Source of the DNA: a bacterium
GTDB taxonomy: Bacteria; Vulcanimicrobiota; Vulcanimicrobiia; Vulcanimicrobiales; Vulcanimicrobiaceae
Reading direction: 5' to 3'
Length of the DNA: 38,917 nt
NCBI GenBank assembly: GCA_021806945.1
Contig: JAKAPQ010000005.1
Coordinates: 1 to 38,917 of the forward strand
Made by a program: the position numbers and the translations under genes. Below the pieces are notes generated by a model. The model ran no database searches. It worked only from the letters and a program-made list of their open reading frames with translations, and was not told the DNA's origin. Shown one piece after another: positions 23,850-31,831 of this stretch (its first letter is position 1; each line of letters opens with the position of its first letter).

Positions 23850-24722
23850 TTATTCCACGCCGCCGAGCAGCACATCGGCGATGCGCATCAAATCCTTTTC
23901 GTTCGCGTAGCGGATCTCGACTCTCCCTCCCTTCCCGCTGCGGCGCAACGCGACGTACGCGCCGAGTTTGACGCGCAGCCGCGACTCGAAATCTTGCTGG
24001 TCGGCAGTAAGTGCCGGTGCCCGGGCTGCGGATCTCACCGCCGGCGCCGAGAGAGCCCCCGCGAGCCGCTCTAGCGCACGCACCGAGAGGCCCTCGTCTG
24101 CGGCCCGCCGCGCCAACGCCATGCGATGCTCTTCGGGGGCGGCCAGCAGCGCTCGCGCGTGCCCGGCAGTGATGCGCCCGTCGACGAGCATTGCCTTCAC
24201 CGCCTCCGGCAACGAGAGTAGCCGCAGCGCGTTGGCGATCGCCGGGCGGCTGCGCCCCAGCCGGTGCGCGACCTGCTCTTGCGTGTAGTCGTGCTCGTCG
24301 ATCAGCTGCACGAAGCCGGCCGCCTCTTCGAGCGGATTGAGATCTTCGCGCTGCAGGTTTTCGACGATCGCGACTTCCAAGCTGTCGCGGTCGTCGCTGC
24401 GGCGCACGATCGCCGGAATCCCCGCCATCTGCAGCGCGGCACAGGCACGCCAGCGCCGTTCGCCCGCAACGAGTTCGTAGCCGTCGCCGCGCTCGCGCAC
24501 GATGATCGGCACGAGCAGCCCGTGCTCGGCTATCGACGCCTGCAGCTCCGCAAGCGAGGCGCCGTCGAAGTTCTTGCGCGGTTGAAACGGATTGGGCGTG
24601 ATGCGGCCGACCGCAATCTCGCGCACGGTCGTGCCGCTCGCGGGCTCCGTGGCCTGAACCTGCCCATCGCCCAGCAGCGCGCCTAGCCCACGCCCCAGGC
24701 CCCGCTTGGCACGTTCGCTCAT
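23850..24722 (-). CDS. parB: Chromosome partitioning protein ParB
   Basis: CTP-dependent parS-binding clamp, 290 aa. The N-terminus GLGRGLGALLG is the ParA-stimulating motif. VGRITPNPFQPRKNFD and VAGERRWRACA carry the CTP-binding box (GERRxR). IVENLQREDLNPLEEA and YTQEQVAHRLGRSRPAIANALRLL form the helix-turn-helix that reads parS. The C-terminal dimerisation helix is rich in basic residues. It overlaps parA as ATGA. A near-perfect parS lies 5.7 kb away at 30464-30479. Confidence 0.97.
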   Translation of the reverse strand: MSERAKRGLGRGLGALLGDGQVQATEPASGTTVREIAVGRITPNPFQPRKNFDGASLAELQASIAEHGLLVPIIVRERGDGYELVAGERRWRACAALQMAGIPAIVRRSDDRDSLEVAIVENLQREDLNPLEEAAGFVQLIDEHDYTQEQVAHRLGRSRPAIANALRLLSLPEAVKAMLVDGRITAGHARALLAAPEEHRMALARRAADEGLSVRALERLAGALSAPAVRSAARAPALTADQQDFESRLRVKLGAYVALRRSGKGGRVEIRYANEKDLMRIADVLLGGVE

Positions 24723-25510
24723 ACCGGTACCTCCGTCTGCTGCTCGAGCATCTCGCTCGCAAGAGCCATATATGCCTGTGCGCCGCGTGACTTCAAATCG
24801 AAGAGAATGACAGGTTTCCCGAACGACGGAGCCTCTGAGAGGCGCACGTTGCGCGGAATCTGCGTCTTGAACATCTGGCGCGGAAAGTACGCGTTCAACT
24901 CTTCGAGCACGTCCATCGCGAGCTTCGTGCGCCCGTCGAACATCGTGACCAGCACGCCCGTCACGCGCAGACGTGGATTGAGCGCCTCTTGCACGCGGCG
25001 CACGACGCTCGTGAGTTGAGAAAGCCCTTCGAGCGCGTAATATTCGGCCTGCACCGGGATGATGACTTCGCGCGTTGCGGTCAAGGCGTTGATCGTCAAG
25101 AGGCCAAGCGAAGGCGGGCAATCTATCAAGACGAAGTCGTAATCGTCCGAGATCGGACCGAGCACGCCCTTGAGGCGGTTCTCGCGCGAGAGCGCGGAGA
25201 CCAGCTCGATCTCGGCACCGGCAAGGTTGATCGTTGCCGGAATAATGTCGAGATTCTCCATCTCGGTGCGGCGAAGCACGTCGGCGATCGCGCACTGATG
25301 CAGCAGGAGGTCGTAGACGTCGCGTTTGACCTGGCGCTTGTCGATTCCGAAACCAGTCGTGGTATTGCCCTGCGGGTCCAAATCGACCACGAGCACGCGC
25401 TTGCCCAAGACGGCAAGCGCCGCGCCGAGATTGACGGTCGTCGTACTCTTGCCGACGCCGCCTTTCTGATTGACGAGCGCGATGATCCGCGACAGTTGCG
25501 AGTCCCCCAT
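24719..25510 (-). CDS. parA: Chromosome partitioning ATPase ParA
   Basis: Deviant-Walker ATPase, 263 aa, that moves ParB-parS complexes over the nucleoid. Walker A is NQKGGVGKSTTTVNLG (signature lysine present), followed by LVVDLDPQGNTTTGFG, YDFVLIDCPPSLGLLT and EYYALEGLSQL. The start ATG 25510 gives MGDSQLSRIIALVNQKGG, the normal distance to Walker A. The gene sits 55 nt downstream of cca and directly upstream of parB. Confidence 0.97.
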   Translation of the reverse strand: MGDSQLSRIIALVNQKGGVGKSTTTVNLGAALAVLGKRVLVVDLDPQGNTTTGFGIDKRQVKRDVYDLLLHQCAIADVLRRTEMENLDIIPATINLAGAEIELVSALSRENRLKGVLGPISDDYDFVLIDCPPSLGLLTINALTATREVIIPVQAEYYALEGLSQLTSVVRRVQEALNPRLRVTGVLVTMFDGRTKLAMDVLEELNAYFPRQMFKTQIPRNVRLSEAPSFGKPVILFDLKSRGAQAYMALASEMLEQQTEVPV

Positions 25511-25565
25511 GGGATACAAAGCGCTCCTACGACCGCCTTTCGAGATGCTCGACCGTTCGGCCAGC

Positions 25566-26960
25566 TCACGCTGAAAGGGCGTCGAGATACCGCTCGAGGA
25601 GCGTCCGAAGCGACTCCGGCTCGTTACGCTCGGGCTGCTCCGTAACCTGCTCGAACATGTACGCCAGCGCCTCGCCCACGCGCCGGTCCCCACGGAATCC
25701 CGGCCCGGCGAGACCCCTGCGCACCATCGCTTCGACGACTGCGGCACCGTCGATCCGTAGATCGGCGATCGAAAACGCCGGCTTGCGCTCCACCTCCGAC
25801 CACACCAGCCGCTCGAAACGTTCGTTGAAGCCTTCGCGCTTGGGGAGGCCGCTGCCCACGATATCGGCGTGGCGCAGCGCGAACTGGCGCGCCAGATGCA
25901 CGGGCCCGACGCGCCGGATGAAGCGCCGCAACGCCGAGCCGCTCTGCTCGGGGTCGGCGACGTACATATGCTGGCGTACGAGATGCTCGACCGTCTCTAC
26001 GACGTCGTTGGCGAACCGCAGCCGCCCCAGCATGCTGCGCACCATCTCGCCACCCACCACCTCGTGACGATAGAAGTGCGGTCCGTCCTTCGTGCGCGGC
26101 TTCCCCACATCGTGCAGGAGAGCCGCGAGGCGCAGCGTGAGGTCGCCCGGCGGCACGGCATCGAGCGTCGCCAGGTTGTGGCGCCAGACGTCGTAGGCGT
26201 GCCACTCGTTCTGCTCCACCCCCACGCCCTCCACGAGCTCCGGCCAGATCTCGCGCAGCACGCCGCTCCGCAACAGCAGATCGAAGCCGGTCGAGGGCGC
26301 CGACGCGCGCGAGAGCAGTTTGGTGAACTCCTCGGCGATGCGCTCGGCCGAGACGCTGCGAACGAGAGGGGCCGCCGCACGCATCGCTTCGAAGGTCGCC
26401 GCCGTCGGGGCATAGCCGAAGCGAGCCGCAAACTGGGCGGCCCGGAGCATCCGCAGCGGATCCTCTTCGAACGCCTGCGGCGTCAGGATGTCGATGCGGC
26501 GCGCGCGGATATCCGCCGCACCGCCGTACGGATCGACCAGCTCGCCCGACGGCAGCGCGCGGGCGATCGCGTTCATGCGGAAGTCGCGGCGCGCCAAGTC
26601 GTCCTCAAGCGACACCTGCGGCCCGCTCTCGACGGCAAAATCGCGATGCCCCGCGCCGGTCGAGCGCTCGCGCCGCGGCAGCGCCACGTCGACCGTCGCA
26701 CCGTCGAGGGTGAGCTTGAGCACCTCGAAGGAGGCCCCGACCAGGTCCACGCGCCCGAGCGCCGCCAACCGCTCGCGCACCCGCTCGAGCGGCAGGCCGG
26801 CGACCAGGTAATCGAGGTCCTTCGCGGGGAGATCGGCGCCCTCGGCCGCGCCGCGCAGATCGTCGCGCACGCGTCCCCCGACCGCGTAGAGACTGCCGGG
26901 CGGCAGTGCGGAGGCGATCTTGGCATCGAGCGGGTGCGGTCGGTACGTCCGGTGCGGCAT
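25566..26960 (-). CDS. cca: CCA tRNA nucleotidyltransferase, HD-domain type
   Basis: A 464-aa class II polymerase-beta-fold enzyme that adds or repairs the 3' CCA of tRNAs. LYAVGGRVRDDLRG is the GGxVRD motif, KDLDYLVAGL holds the metal-binding D-x-D, and RRDFRMNAIA with EEDPLRMLRAAQFAARFGY are typical of the family. A C-terminal HD domain is visible (RLAALLHDVGKPRTKDGPHFYRHE). A pure poly(A) polymerase is less likely. The start ATG 26960 lies about 12 residues before the GGxVRD block and diverges by 40 bp from the outer-membrane gene. Confidence 0.92.
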   Translation of the reverse strand: MPHRTYRPHPLDAKIASALPPGSLYAVGGRVRDDLRGAAEGADLPAKDLDYLVAGLPLERVRERLAALGRVDLVGASFEVLKLTLDGATVDVALPRRERSTGAGHRDFAVESGPQVSLEDDLARRDFRMNAIARALPSGELVDPYGGAADIRARRIDILTPQAFEEDPLRMLRAAQFAARFGYAPTAATFEAMRAAAPLVRSVSAERIAEEFTKLLSRASAPSTGFDLLLRSGVLREIWPELVEGVGVEQNEWHAYDVWRHNLATLDAVPPGDLTLRLAALLHDVGKPRTKDGPHFYRHEVVGGEMVRSMLGRLRFANDVVETVEHLVRQHMYVADPEQSGSALRRFIRRVGPVHLARQFALRHADIVGSGLPKREGFNERFERLVWSEVERKPAFSIADLRIDGAAVVEAMVRRGLAGPGFRGDRRVGEALAYMFEQVTEQPERNEPESLRTLLERYLDALSA

Positions 26961-27000
26961 GCGGGAAACTTTCTTCTCGACTCGGCGTACGTGGAGAGCG

Positions 27001-29145
27001 ATGCTCTCACGCGCCTTTCCTCGGGTCCTTGCGCTTGCGCTGGCTTTCACCTTGGGAGCGGTCGCCGCGCCGGCCGCCGCGTCCGTCGACAGCTCGCAGC
27101 ACTTCACGGCCATCAAGACCGCGACGCCCCCGCCCTTGGATGCGTCGCTCACCGCCGCGGCTTGGCGCAAGGCGCTCGTCGCAACCGGCTTCTTCGATTT
27201 CACCACGCGCGAGCCCGCCAAATACGCAACGACGGCCTATCTGCTATACGACGACGTTAATCTCTACGTCGGCTTTCATTGCGTGCAAACCGGTACGCCG
27301 ATCACAGCCGCTCAAACCGTCAACAACGCCGGCGTGGGCAGCGACGATCACGTCGCGATTTCGCTCGACACCTCCGGCAACGGATCGCGCGTCTACTCGT
27401 TCAAGGTCACGCCGAAGGGCATCCACGACGAATACTCCAGCGAAGACTCGCGCTACGCTCCGCCGTGGCAATCCGTAGGCAAGATCTTTCCGAACGGCGA
27501 CTATAACGTGATGATGGTGATCCCGCTCGCGGATTTGCGCGCGCAGGGCAGCGCCGTTGCGCATTGGCGCGTGAACTTCGTGCGCTCTATCGCAGCGACC
27601 AACGACGAATACACATGGGCGTACGATCCGACCATGAACGACGTGGGTGCGGCGCAATTTTGGCCGTGGCTCGACGGCCTACAGTTGGCCGCACACGCGA
27701 CGCAACCGCAGCCGCGCGCCGACGTCTACGCGCTCGCGAGCGCCGGTTCCGACCGCCGGCAATTTCAGAACGGCATCGGTAACTTCGAGCAGACGAATCC
27801 GCGCGCGATCGGGCTGGACGCCACATACCCGTTCACCAATACGCTCGCGCTGGTTGGAACGCTCAACCCCGACTTCTCGAATATCGAACAGGACCAAACG
27901 ACGATCGCCCCACAAGAGTTCCAGCGCAACTACCAGGAGTACCGCCCGTTCTTTTCCGAGGGCTCGCAGTTCATCAACGCTCTGCCGGGGATCAATATTA
28001 ACGGTTACGAGACGCTATTTTACACGCCTTCGATCGGCATCTTCAACCGCGGCTTGAAGCTCGAGGGCACGACCGGCAACAGCTCCATCGGCGCGCTCAA
28101 CGTCTCCGGTTCGGGGTTTGACGATACCGCGCTGGGTTACAACTACACGCCTCCGAATAATGCGTTCGGCGTCTCCTTCGAAGATGTGCTCGCCAACCAC
28201 ACGGGCCTGCGCGACAACACCGAGGGCTTCGCGCTGGACCAGCGCAACGTGCATAGCGGGGAGATCTCGATCGTGCGTTTCGAACAAGAGACGGGCACGA
28301 ACGTAACCGCGCCGGGTGCGGCGCAATCGCTCGAGTTTGGGGCCGGCCTGCAGAACGCGCGGCAATCGACGTTTCTCATCTATAAGGATCTCGGCCCAGC
28401 GTTCGCGCCGGTCGACGGTTACACGCAGAGCAACGACATCGCCGGCCCGCAGCTATTTTGGCAATACAACGGCGTCGGCCCGCACGGTGGCGGCGTGCAG
28501 TCCTACCAAGTGTTCCTAGTCGGGGACCGGTATTCGGACCGCAGCGGCGCCGTGCACCAGGCCGACGTGGACGCCAACCTCAGCGTGACCCTGAAGAATC
28601 TGCTCTCGTTCAATTATGGTGCGGGTACGAGCGAACTGCGTCTGTACGGCACGCCCTATCCGGTCTACGCTAATCCGCAAGACGTCACCTATAACCAGCA
28701 GTCGCTGAGCGTCGGGTACAAAGACGGTACGCCGAACCGCGTAGATGCGTCGTATTCGTGGGGACCCTTCGGTGGCTCGTACCTTCAACAGATCGACGCG
28801 TCGACGACGCGGCAATTTGGAGCCTACGGCGTCTCGCTTGAGTTCGCGGGGAGCATCGAACACGAGCCAATCGGCGCGCAACCAAGCTCGAACTCACAGT
28901 GGCTACGCAGTTTTTCGCTCAGCCGATCGTTCGGCCGAGACGCCTTGTTGGCCATCGGCATCCGTTCGATCAACGGCACCGGCGGTTTCGCGGTCCCGGC
29001 AACCAACCTTGCGATCTCTTACCACCAGCGCCTTCGCAACCAAGACGAACTCTACATCGACTACGGAACGCCGGCCGCGTACCAGACGCTGCACCGGCTT
29101 CTCGTCAAGATCGTCTTCCACGTCGGGGGCGGCACCGGAACTTGA
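27001..29145 (+). CDS. DUF5916-type outer-membrane protein with CBM9-like N-terminus
   Basis: A 714-aa exported protein. Residues 1-25 are a signal peptide (MLSRAFPRVLALALAF...). Residues about 35-200 resemble the carbohydrate-binding module 9-like domain: AAWRKALVATGFFDF, TAYLLYDDVNLYVGFHC, DDHVAISLDTSGNG and WRVNFVRS. PDFSNIEQDQTTIAPQEF and RPFFSEGSQF are the characteristic motif block of DUF5916 proteins, followed by many aromatic-rich strands, likely a beta-barrel ending KIVFHVGGG. Function is unknown in general. Start ATG 27001 has GGAG about 5 nt upstream. It diverges from cca. Confidence 0.82.
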   Translation: MLSRAFPRVLALALAFTLGAVAAPAAASVDSSQHFTAIKTATPPPLDASLTAAAWRKALVATGFFDFTTREPAKYATTAYLLYDDVNLYVGFHCVQTGTPITAAQTVNNAGVGSDDHVAISLDTSGNGSRVYSFKVTPKGIHDEYSSEDSRYAPPWQSVGKIFPNGDYNVMMVIPLADLRAQGSAVAHWRVNFVRSIAATNDEYTWAYDPTMNDVGAAQFWPWLDGLQLAAHATQPQPRADVYALASAGSDRRQFQNGIGNFEQTNPRAIGLDATYPFTNTLALVGTLNPDFSNIEQDQTTIAPQEFQRNYQEYRPFFSEGSQFINALPGININGYETLFYTPSIGIFNRGLKLEGTTGNSSIGALNVSGSGFDDTALGYNYTPPNNAFGVSFEDVLANHTGLRDNTEGFALDQRNVHSGEISIVRFEQETGTNVTAPGAAQSLEFGAGLQNARQSTFLIYKDLGPAFAPVDGYTQSNDIAGPQLFWQYNGVGPHGGGVQSYQVFLVGDRYSDRSGAVHQADVDANLSVTLKNLLSFNYGAGTSELRLYGTPYPVYANPQDVTYNQQSLSVGYKDGTPNRVDASYSWGPFGGSYLQQIDASTTRQFGAYGVSLEFAGSIEHEPIGAQPSSNSQWLRSFSLSRSFGRDALLAIGIRSINGTGGFAVPATNLAISYHQRLRNQDELYIDYGTPAAYQTLHRLLVKIVFHVGGGTGT

Positions 29146-29147
29146 GG

Positions 29148-29270
29148 CTAGCGCATTCGCATGGCGAGCAGCACCGAGGCGAGCACCGATAAGGATGCCA
29201 CGGTGAACGCCAAGTGCCTCGCCCAAGGGGGCATGATCGGCTTGCGCGGCGGTTCGAATGTTGAGTACAT
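29148..29270 (-). CDS. Possible 40-aa single-span membrane protein
   Basis: A short frame reads MYSTFEPPRKPIMPPWAR, then a hydrophobic helix (HLAFTVASLSVLASVLLAM) and a basic end RMR. It fills the space between the convergent outer-membrane gene (stop 29145) and the upstream region. The composition is that of real small membrane proteins, but no ribosome site is obvious and no family is known to me, so it may be chance. Confidence 0.45.
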   Translation of the reverse strand: MYSTFEPPRKPIMPPWARHLAFTVASLSVLASVLLAMRMR

Positions 29271-29360
29271 AGGCTGAACGGTTTCGTTCCCATTGTAGCG
29301 GGACGCGTAGCGGAAGGCGTACCGGCATGGTCATAACGGCCGCCGTGGAAGAACGCGCGT

Positions 29361-30065
29361 ATGATTCGTATCGGCTTGAGTTATCGCGGTTCCGATTCCT
29401 ACGAAGGATACAGCGCAGCATTGAAGCGAGCGGCCGCCGCTCGCAACATTCCCGTGGAGGTCGTATGGCTCGGCGGCGCGGAGCTTGCGCCGCAGCCGGC
29501 CGAAACGGTCGACGCCGTCTGTTTCACGGGCGGCGCGGACGTCGAGCCGAGTCGCTACGGCGCCGTCGACGTAGCAAACTGTTGCGAAACCGATCCGTTT
29601 CGCGACGCGATCGAGTGGCAGATGCTCGAAGCGGCGACGCGCTTATCGATACCGGTGCTCGGGATATGCCGCGGCATGCAGATGCTCAACGTCTTTCATG
29701 GCGGCACGCTCCTTCCCGATCTTCGCGATCGGAATGCGGCGCACCGCGGCTCCCCGGACAAGATTCACGGCCTTCGTCTCGCAGACGACTCGCTGCTCGC
29801 GCCTCCCGCGAGCATGGCCGGTGAACGCAACGTCAACAGCTCGCATCACCAGGCCGTCGATAGGCTGGCAGAGCCTTTTCGGGCGAGCGCCCACGCACCC
29901 GATGGCACGATCGAGGCCTTCGAGTGGCGCCGCCCCGCCGGCAAGCCCTTCTTGCTAGCGGTCCAATGGCATCCCGAGCGGTTGCACGGCGACTCCTGGT
30001 TCGCGCAGGCTCCGTTCGGCCTTTTCATCGCATCCGCCGCCGCCCGCGTCCCCGCATCACCCTGA
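29361..30065 (+). CDS. Class I glutamine amidotransferase, PuuD-like hydrolase
   Basis: A 234-aa member of the peptidase C26 (gamma-glutamyl-GABA hydrolase-like) family. The nucleophile is in LGICRGMQMLNVFHGG, and the catalytic His/Glu are in VQWHPERLHG; SSHHQAVDRL is another conserved block. The N-terminus MIRIGLSYRGSDSYEGY binds the substrate side as in PuuD. Such enzymes release glutamate from gamma-glutamyl compounds, often in polyamine breakdown; no other polyamine gene is near. Start ATG 29361. Confidence 0.85.
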   Translation: MIRIGLSYRGSDSYEGYSAALKRAAAARNIPVEVVWLGGAELAPQPAETVDAVCFTGGADVEPSRYGAVDVANCCETDPFRDAIEWQMLEAATRLSIPVLGICRGMQMLNVFHGGTLLPDLRDRNAAHRGSPDKIHGLRLADDSLLAPPASMAGERNVNSSHHQAVDRLAEPFRASAHAPDGTIEAFEWRRPAGKPFLLAVQWHPERLHGDSWFAQAPFGLFIASAAARVPASP

Positions 30066-30102
30066 ACCATACTGCCTCTCACGCGAAACCGCCGTGCTCC
30101 GT

Positions 30103-30429
30103 CTAGCGCGATTCGTTCGCCGCAGCCACCGTAACATGCAGGCTCCCCGTCGTGCTTGGGCCCTTCGTTACAACGATCTCCACGTTATGGCCGAGACGGC
30201 ATAGCACGTCGATCAAGCGATCGGTCGAGAACCCCGGGTCTCTAATGTTTACGATCCGCGAGAGTTCGGGCTGTTTGAGGGCCGCCAACATGGCGGCCTC
30301 CTGCTGGCGCAGGCCCCGACGCCGTACATCGGCAGCGATCGCCGCCATGAGATGCCCTTTCAGAGAGAGGGCCCCGGTGGCCGGCACTACCGGTGCCGGG
30401 CTCACGCGAGCGCTCGGGTCTTCAGACAT
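30103..30429 (-). CDS. XRE-family (HigA-like) DNA-binding protein, orphan
   Basis: A 108-aa HTH protein of the small XRE class (COG5606-like). LKGHLMAAIAADVRRRGLRQQEAAMLAALKQPELSRIVN is the HTH core and FSTDRLIDVLCRLGHNVEIVV the conserved tail. Members are usually antitoxins paired with RelE/HigB-like toxins. No toxin gene is seen on either side, so it may be an orphan or a plain regulator. ATG 30429 is preferred; ATG 30447 would add six residues (MWYKKR). Its upstream region holds parS. Confidence 0.75.
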   Translation of the reverse strand: MSEDPSARVSPAPVVPATGALSLKGHLMAAIAADVRRRGLRQQEAAMLAALKQPELSRIVNIRDPGFSTDRLIDVLCRLGHNVEIVVTKGPSTTGSLHVTVAAANESR

Positions 30430-30463
30430 GCGTTTTTTATACCACATTAGTTATACCGCGATT

Positions 30464-30479
30464 CGTTTCACGTGAAACA
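30464..30479. promoter_or_regulatory. parS centromere-like site
   Basis: The 16 bases CGTTTCACGTGAAACA match the bacterial parS consensus TGTTNCACGTGAAACA except at the first position, with a perfect 14-bp palindrome at 30465-30478. ParB from 23850-24722 should load here. It lies between the XRE gene and a palindromic element, upstream of rsmG in the map, as expected near the origin. Confidence 0.93.
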
Positions 30480-30545
30480 GCGGGATGGCTCTTGCCCGGC
30501 CTGCCCATAAAAGGCTGATTATCCCCTCACGGCACGGAGTCGGCT

Positions 30546-30734
30546 CTAGGAGGCCGTCGGGGTTGAGCCGTTTTCGGATTTGGTGCCGGATCTCGTTCGG
30601 AGACGAGGCGTGAAGAATCTGCGCCAGCGCGCATCCTGCGCTGCGCGGCACCTCCGCTTCCGTGCGGAATGGGAGCGAAGCCGCAGATTCGTGACCCAAA
30701 GACGGAGCCGCGCTTAACTCGGACAGCCTCCTGG
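30546..30734. repeat. Palindromic element A
   Basis: A 189-bp element with imperfect terminal inverted repeats of about 22 bp (17 of 22 positions pair) beginning CTAGGAGGCCGTCGG. Its inner hairpin GCGAAGC-CGCA-GATTCGT is at 30675-30692. Relative to copy 33319-33487 it has an extra block near 30615-30670. It fills the space from near parS to 3 nt before the rsmG stop. No transposase is encoded. Confidence 0.8.
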
Positions 30735-30737
30735 CTG

Positions 30738-31421
30738 TCACGATCCGCAGAGTGGGCGCTTGCTCGGCATCCCCGTCCGGCGGGGGAAGCGCGGGGGCGT
30801 CGGCCCCGTCTTGCGCAGGATCGCGATGCAGCGCCCTCCGAGGTCGATCACGCGCTCGAGCTCGGCCGCGAGGATCAAGGCCGCATCGGCCAGCGCGCTG
30901 CGCTCCTGTGGGGTCATGAAACCACACTGAAGGAGCGCCACGCCGCCTGGCGCGATGAACGGGAGCAAGAGTTCGGCCGAGGTCGGCGCCCCGGCGACGG
31001 CCCGGATCGTGCCGCTCGCAAAGCGATCGCGGTATGCTGGATCGTGCCCAACGACCTCTGCTCGTCCTCCTACCACCTCACCAGCAATTTCGAGCCTCCG
31101 CAGCGTCTCTTGGAGGAACCGCACCTTCTTCGCGGTCGCCTCAATGAGCGTGACGGCTACGCCAACTGCAATCGCCAGCGGGATCGCCGGGAGGCCGCCG
31201 CCCGAGCCGACGTCGACGAGAGGATCGACCACGAACGGCGCGAGCGTGAGGCTGTCGAGGATATGCGGAGCAAGCGCCTCGGGGGTCTTTGCACCCGTCA
31301 GATTCGAGCGCCGGTTCCCTTCGAGAAGCATTCCACCGTACTCGGCTAGCCGCTCCGCAATCGGCGCCTCCAGATCCGCTGCCGGCAGCAGGCGTTCCAG
31401 TGCGCAACGCTCCTCGTTCAT
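30738..31421 (-). CDS. rsmG: 16S rRNA (guanine(527)-N7)-methyltransferase
   Basis: A 227-aa SAM-dependent methyltransferase (GidB) that modifies G527 of 16S rRNA. Signature segments: NLTGAKTPEALAPHILDSL, LVDVGSGGGLPAIPLAI (SAM-binding), IEATAKKVRFLQETLRRL and the closing PPRFPRRTGMPSKRPL, close to the family's RYPRRxGxPxKxPL end. ATG 31421 is preferred, with AAGGA a few nt upstream; GTG 31442 is in frame upstream. Its position fits the mnmG-rsmG-parAB order. Confidence 0.93.
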   Translation of the reverse strand: MNEERCALERLLPAADLEAPIAERLAEYGGMLLEGNRRSNLTGAKTPEALAPHILDSLTLAPFVVDPLVDVGSGGGLPAIPLAIAVGVAVTLIEATAKKVRFLQETLRRLEIAGEVVGGRAEVVGHDPAYRDRFASGTIRAVAGAPTSAELLLPFIAPGGVALLQCGFMTPQERSALADAALILAAELERVIDLGGRCIAILRKTGPTPPRFPRRTGMPSKRPLCGS

Positions 31422-31504
31422 ACGCGTATCCTTCCACTGCACTCAGGCCGAACGAGACTCGGCGACCTATAACCTCGGAGGCTGTCAAGCGGCTTGGAAA
31501 TCAT

Positions 31505-31671
31505 TAACAGGTTGCGGAAAAACTTGCGGTGCCGGGATCGGGCCCGAATGTTTCGTCGAAACGAGGAGCGACGAGGAAGCAACGCCGTAGCGTTGTGACC
31601 GAAGAGCGACGAAGCTTTCGGCGGAACAGGCGGGTTCGATCCGGCGGCGGGGGGGGTTCCGCAACCTGTTA
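31505..31671. repeat. Palindromic element C, different ends, same core
   Basis: A 167-bp element with perfect 15-bp terminal inverted repeats: TAACAGGTTGCGGAA at 31505-31519 and its complement at 31657-31671. The core is clearly homologous to element B over about 80 bp, including the hairpin GCAACGC-CGTA-GCGTTGT at 31579-31596, but the ends are unrelated. It sits in the 410-bp gap between the divergent rsmG and amidase genes. I see no gene in that gap; the rest (31422-31504 and 31672-31831) shows no clear promoter. Confidence 0.8.
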
Positions 31672-31831
31672 CGGTTGGCCCGAGCGCGCATGACTTTCTC
31701 ATGGATATTCGGCTGCTTTCCTCTTCCAAATCATCGGCATTGGATTGGTATGACGGCAACGGACGTCTTGTTTGTGGGGGGTGTTTCGCCGTGCGGGTGC
31801 GTACATCGCTCGTGCGCGAAGGGGAGGAAGC

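Noticed and set aside
25869-27260. Long plus-strand open frame (463 codons) opposite cca
   Set aside because: It is antisense to a clearly recognisable CCA nucleotidyltransferase, has Arg/His-rich low-complexity composition and shows no domain; it is a high-GC shadow.
31483-31488. TTGACA on the minus strand upstream of rsmG
   Set aside because: The TATAGG-like sequence is about 11-12 nt away, too short for a sigma70 promoter, and nothing fits at 17 nt.
31630-31645. GTTCGATCC resembling a tRNA T-loop in element C
   Set aside because: No acceptor stem, anticodon arm or D-arm can be placed around it.
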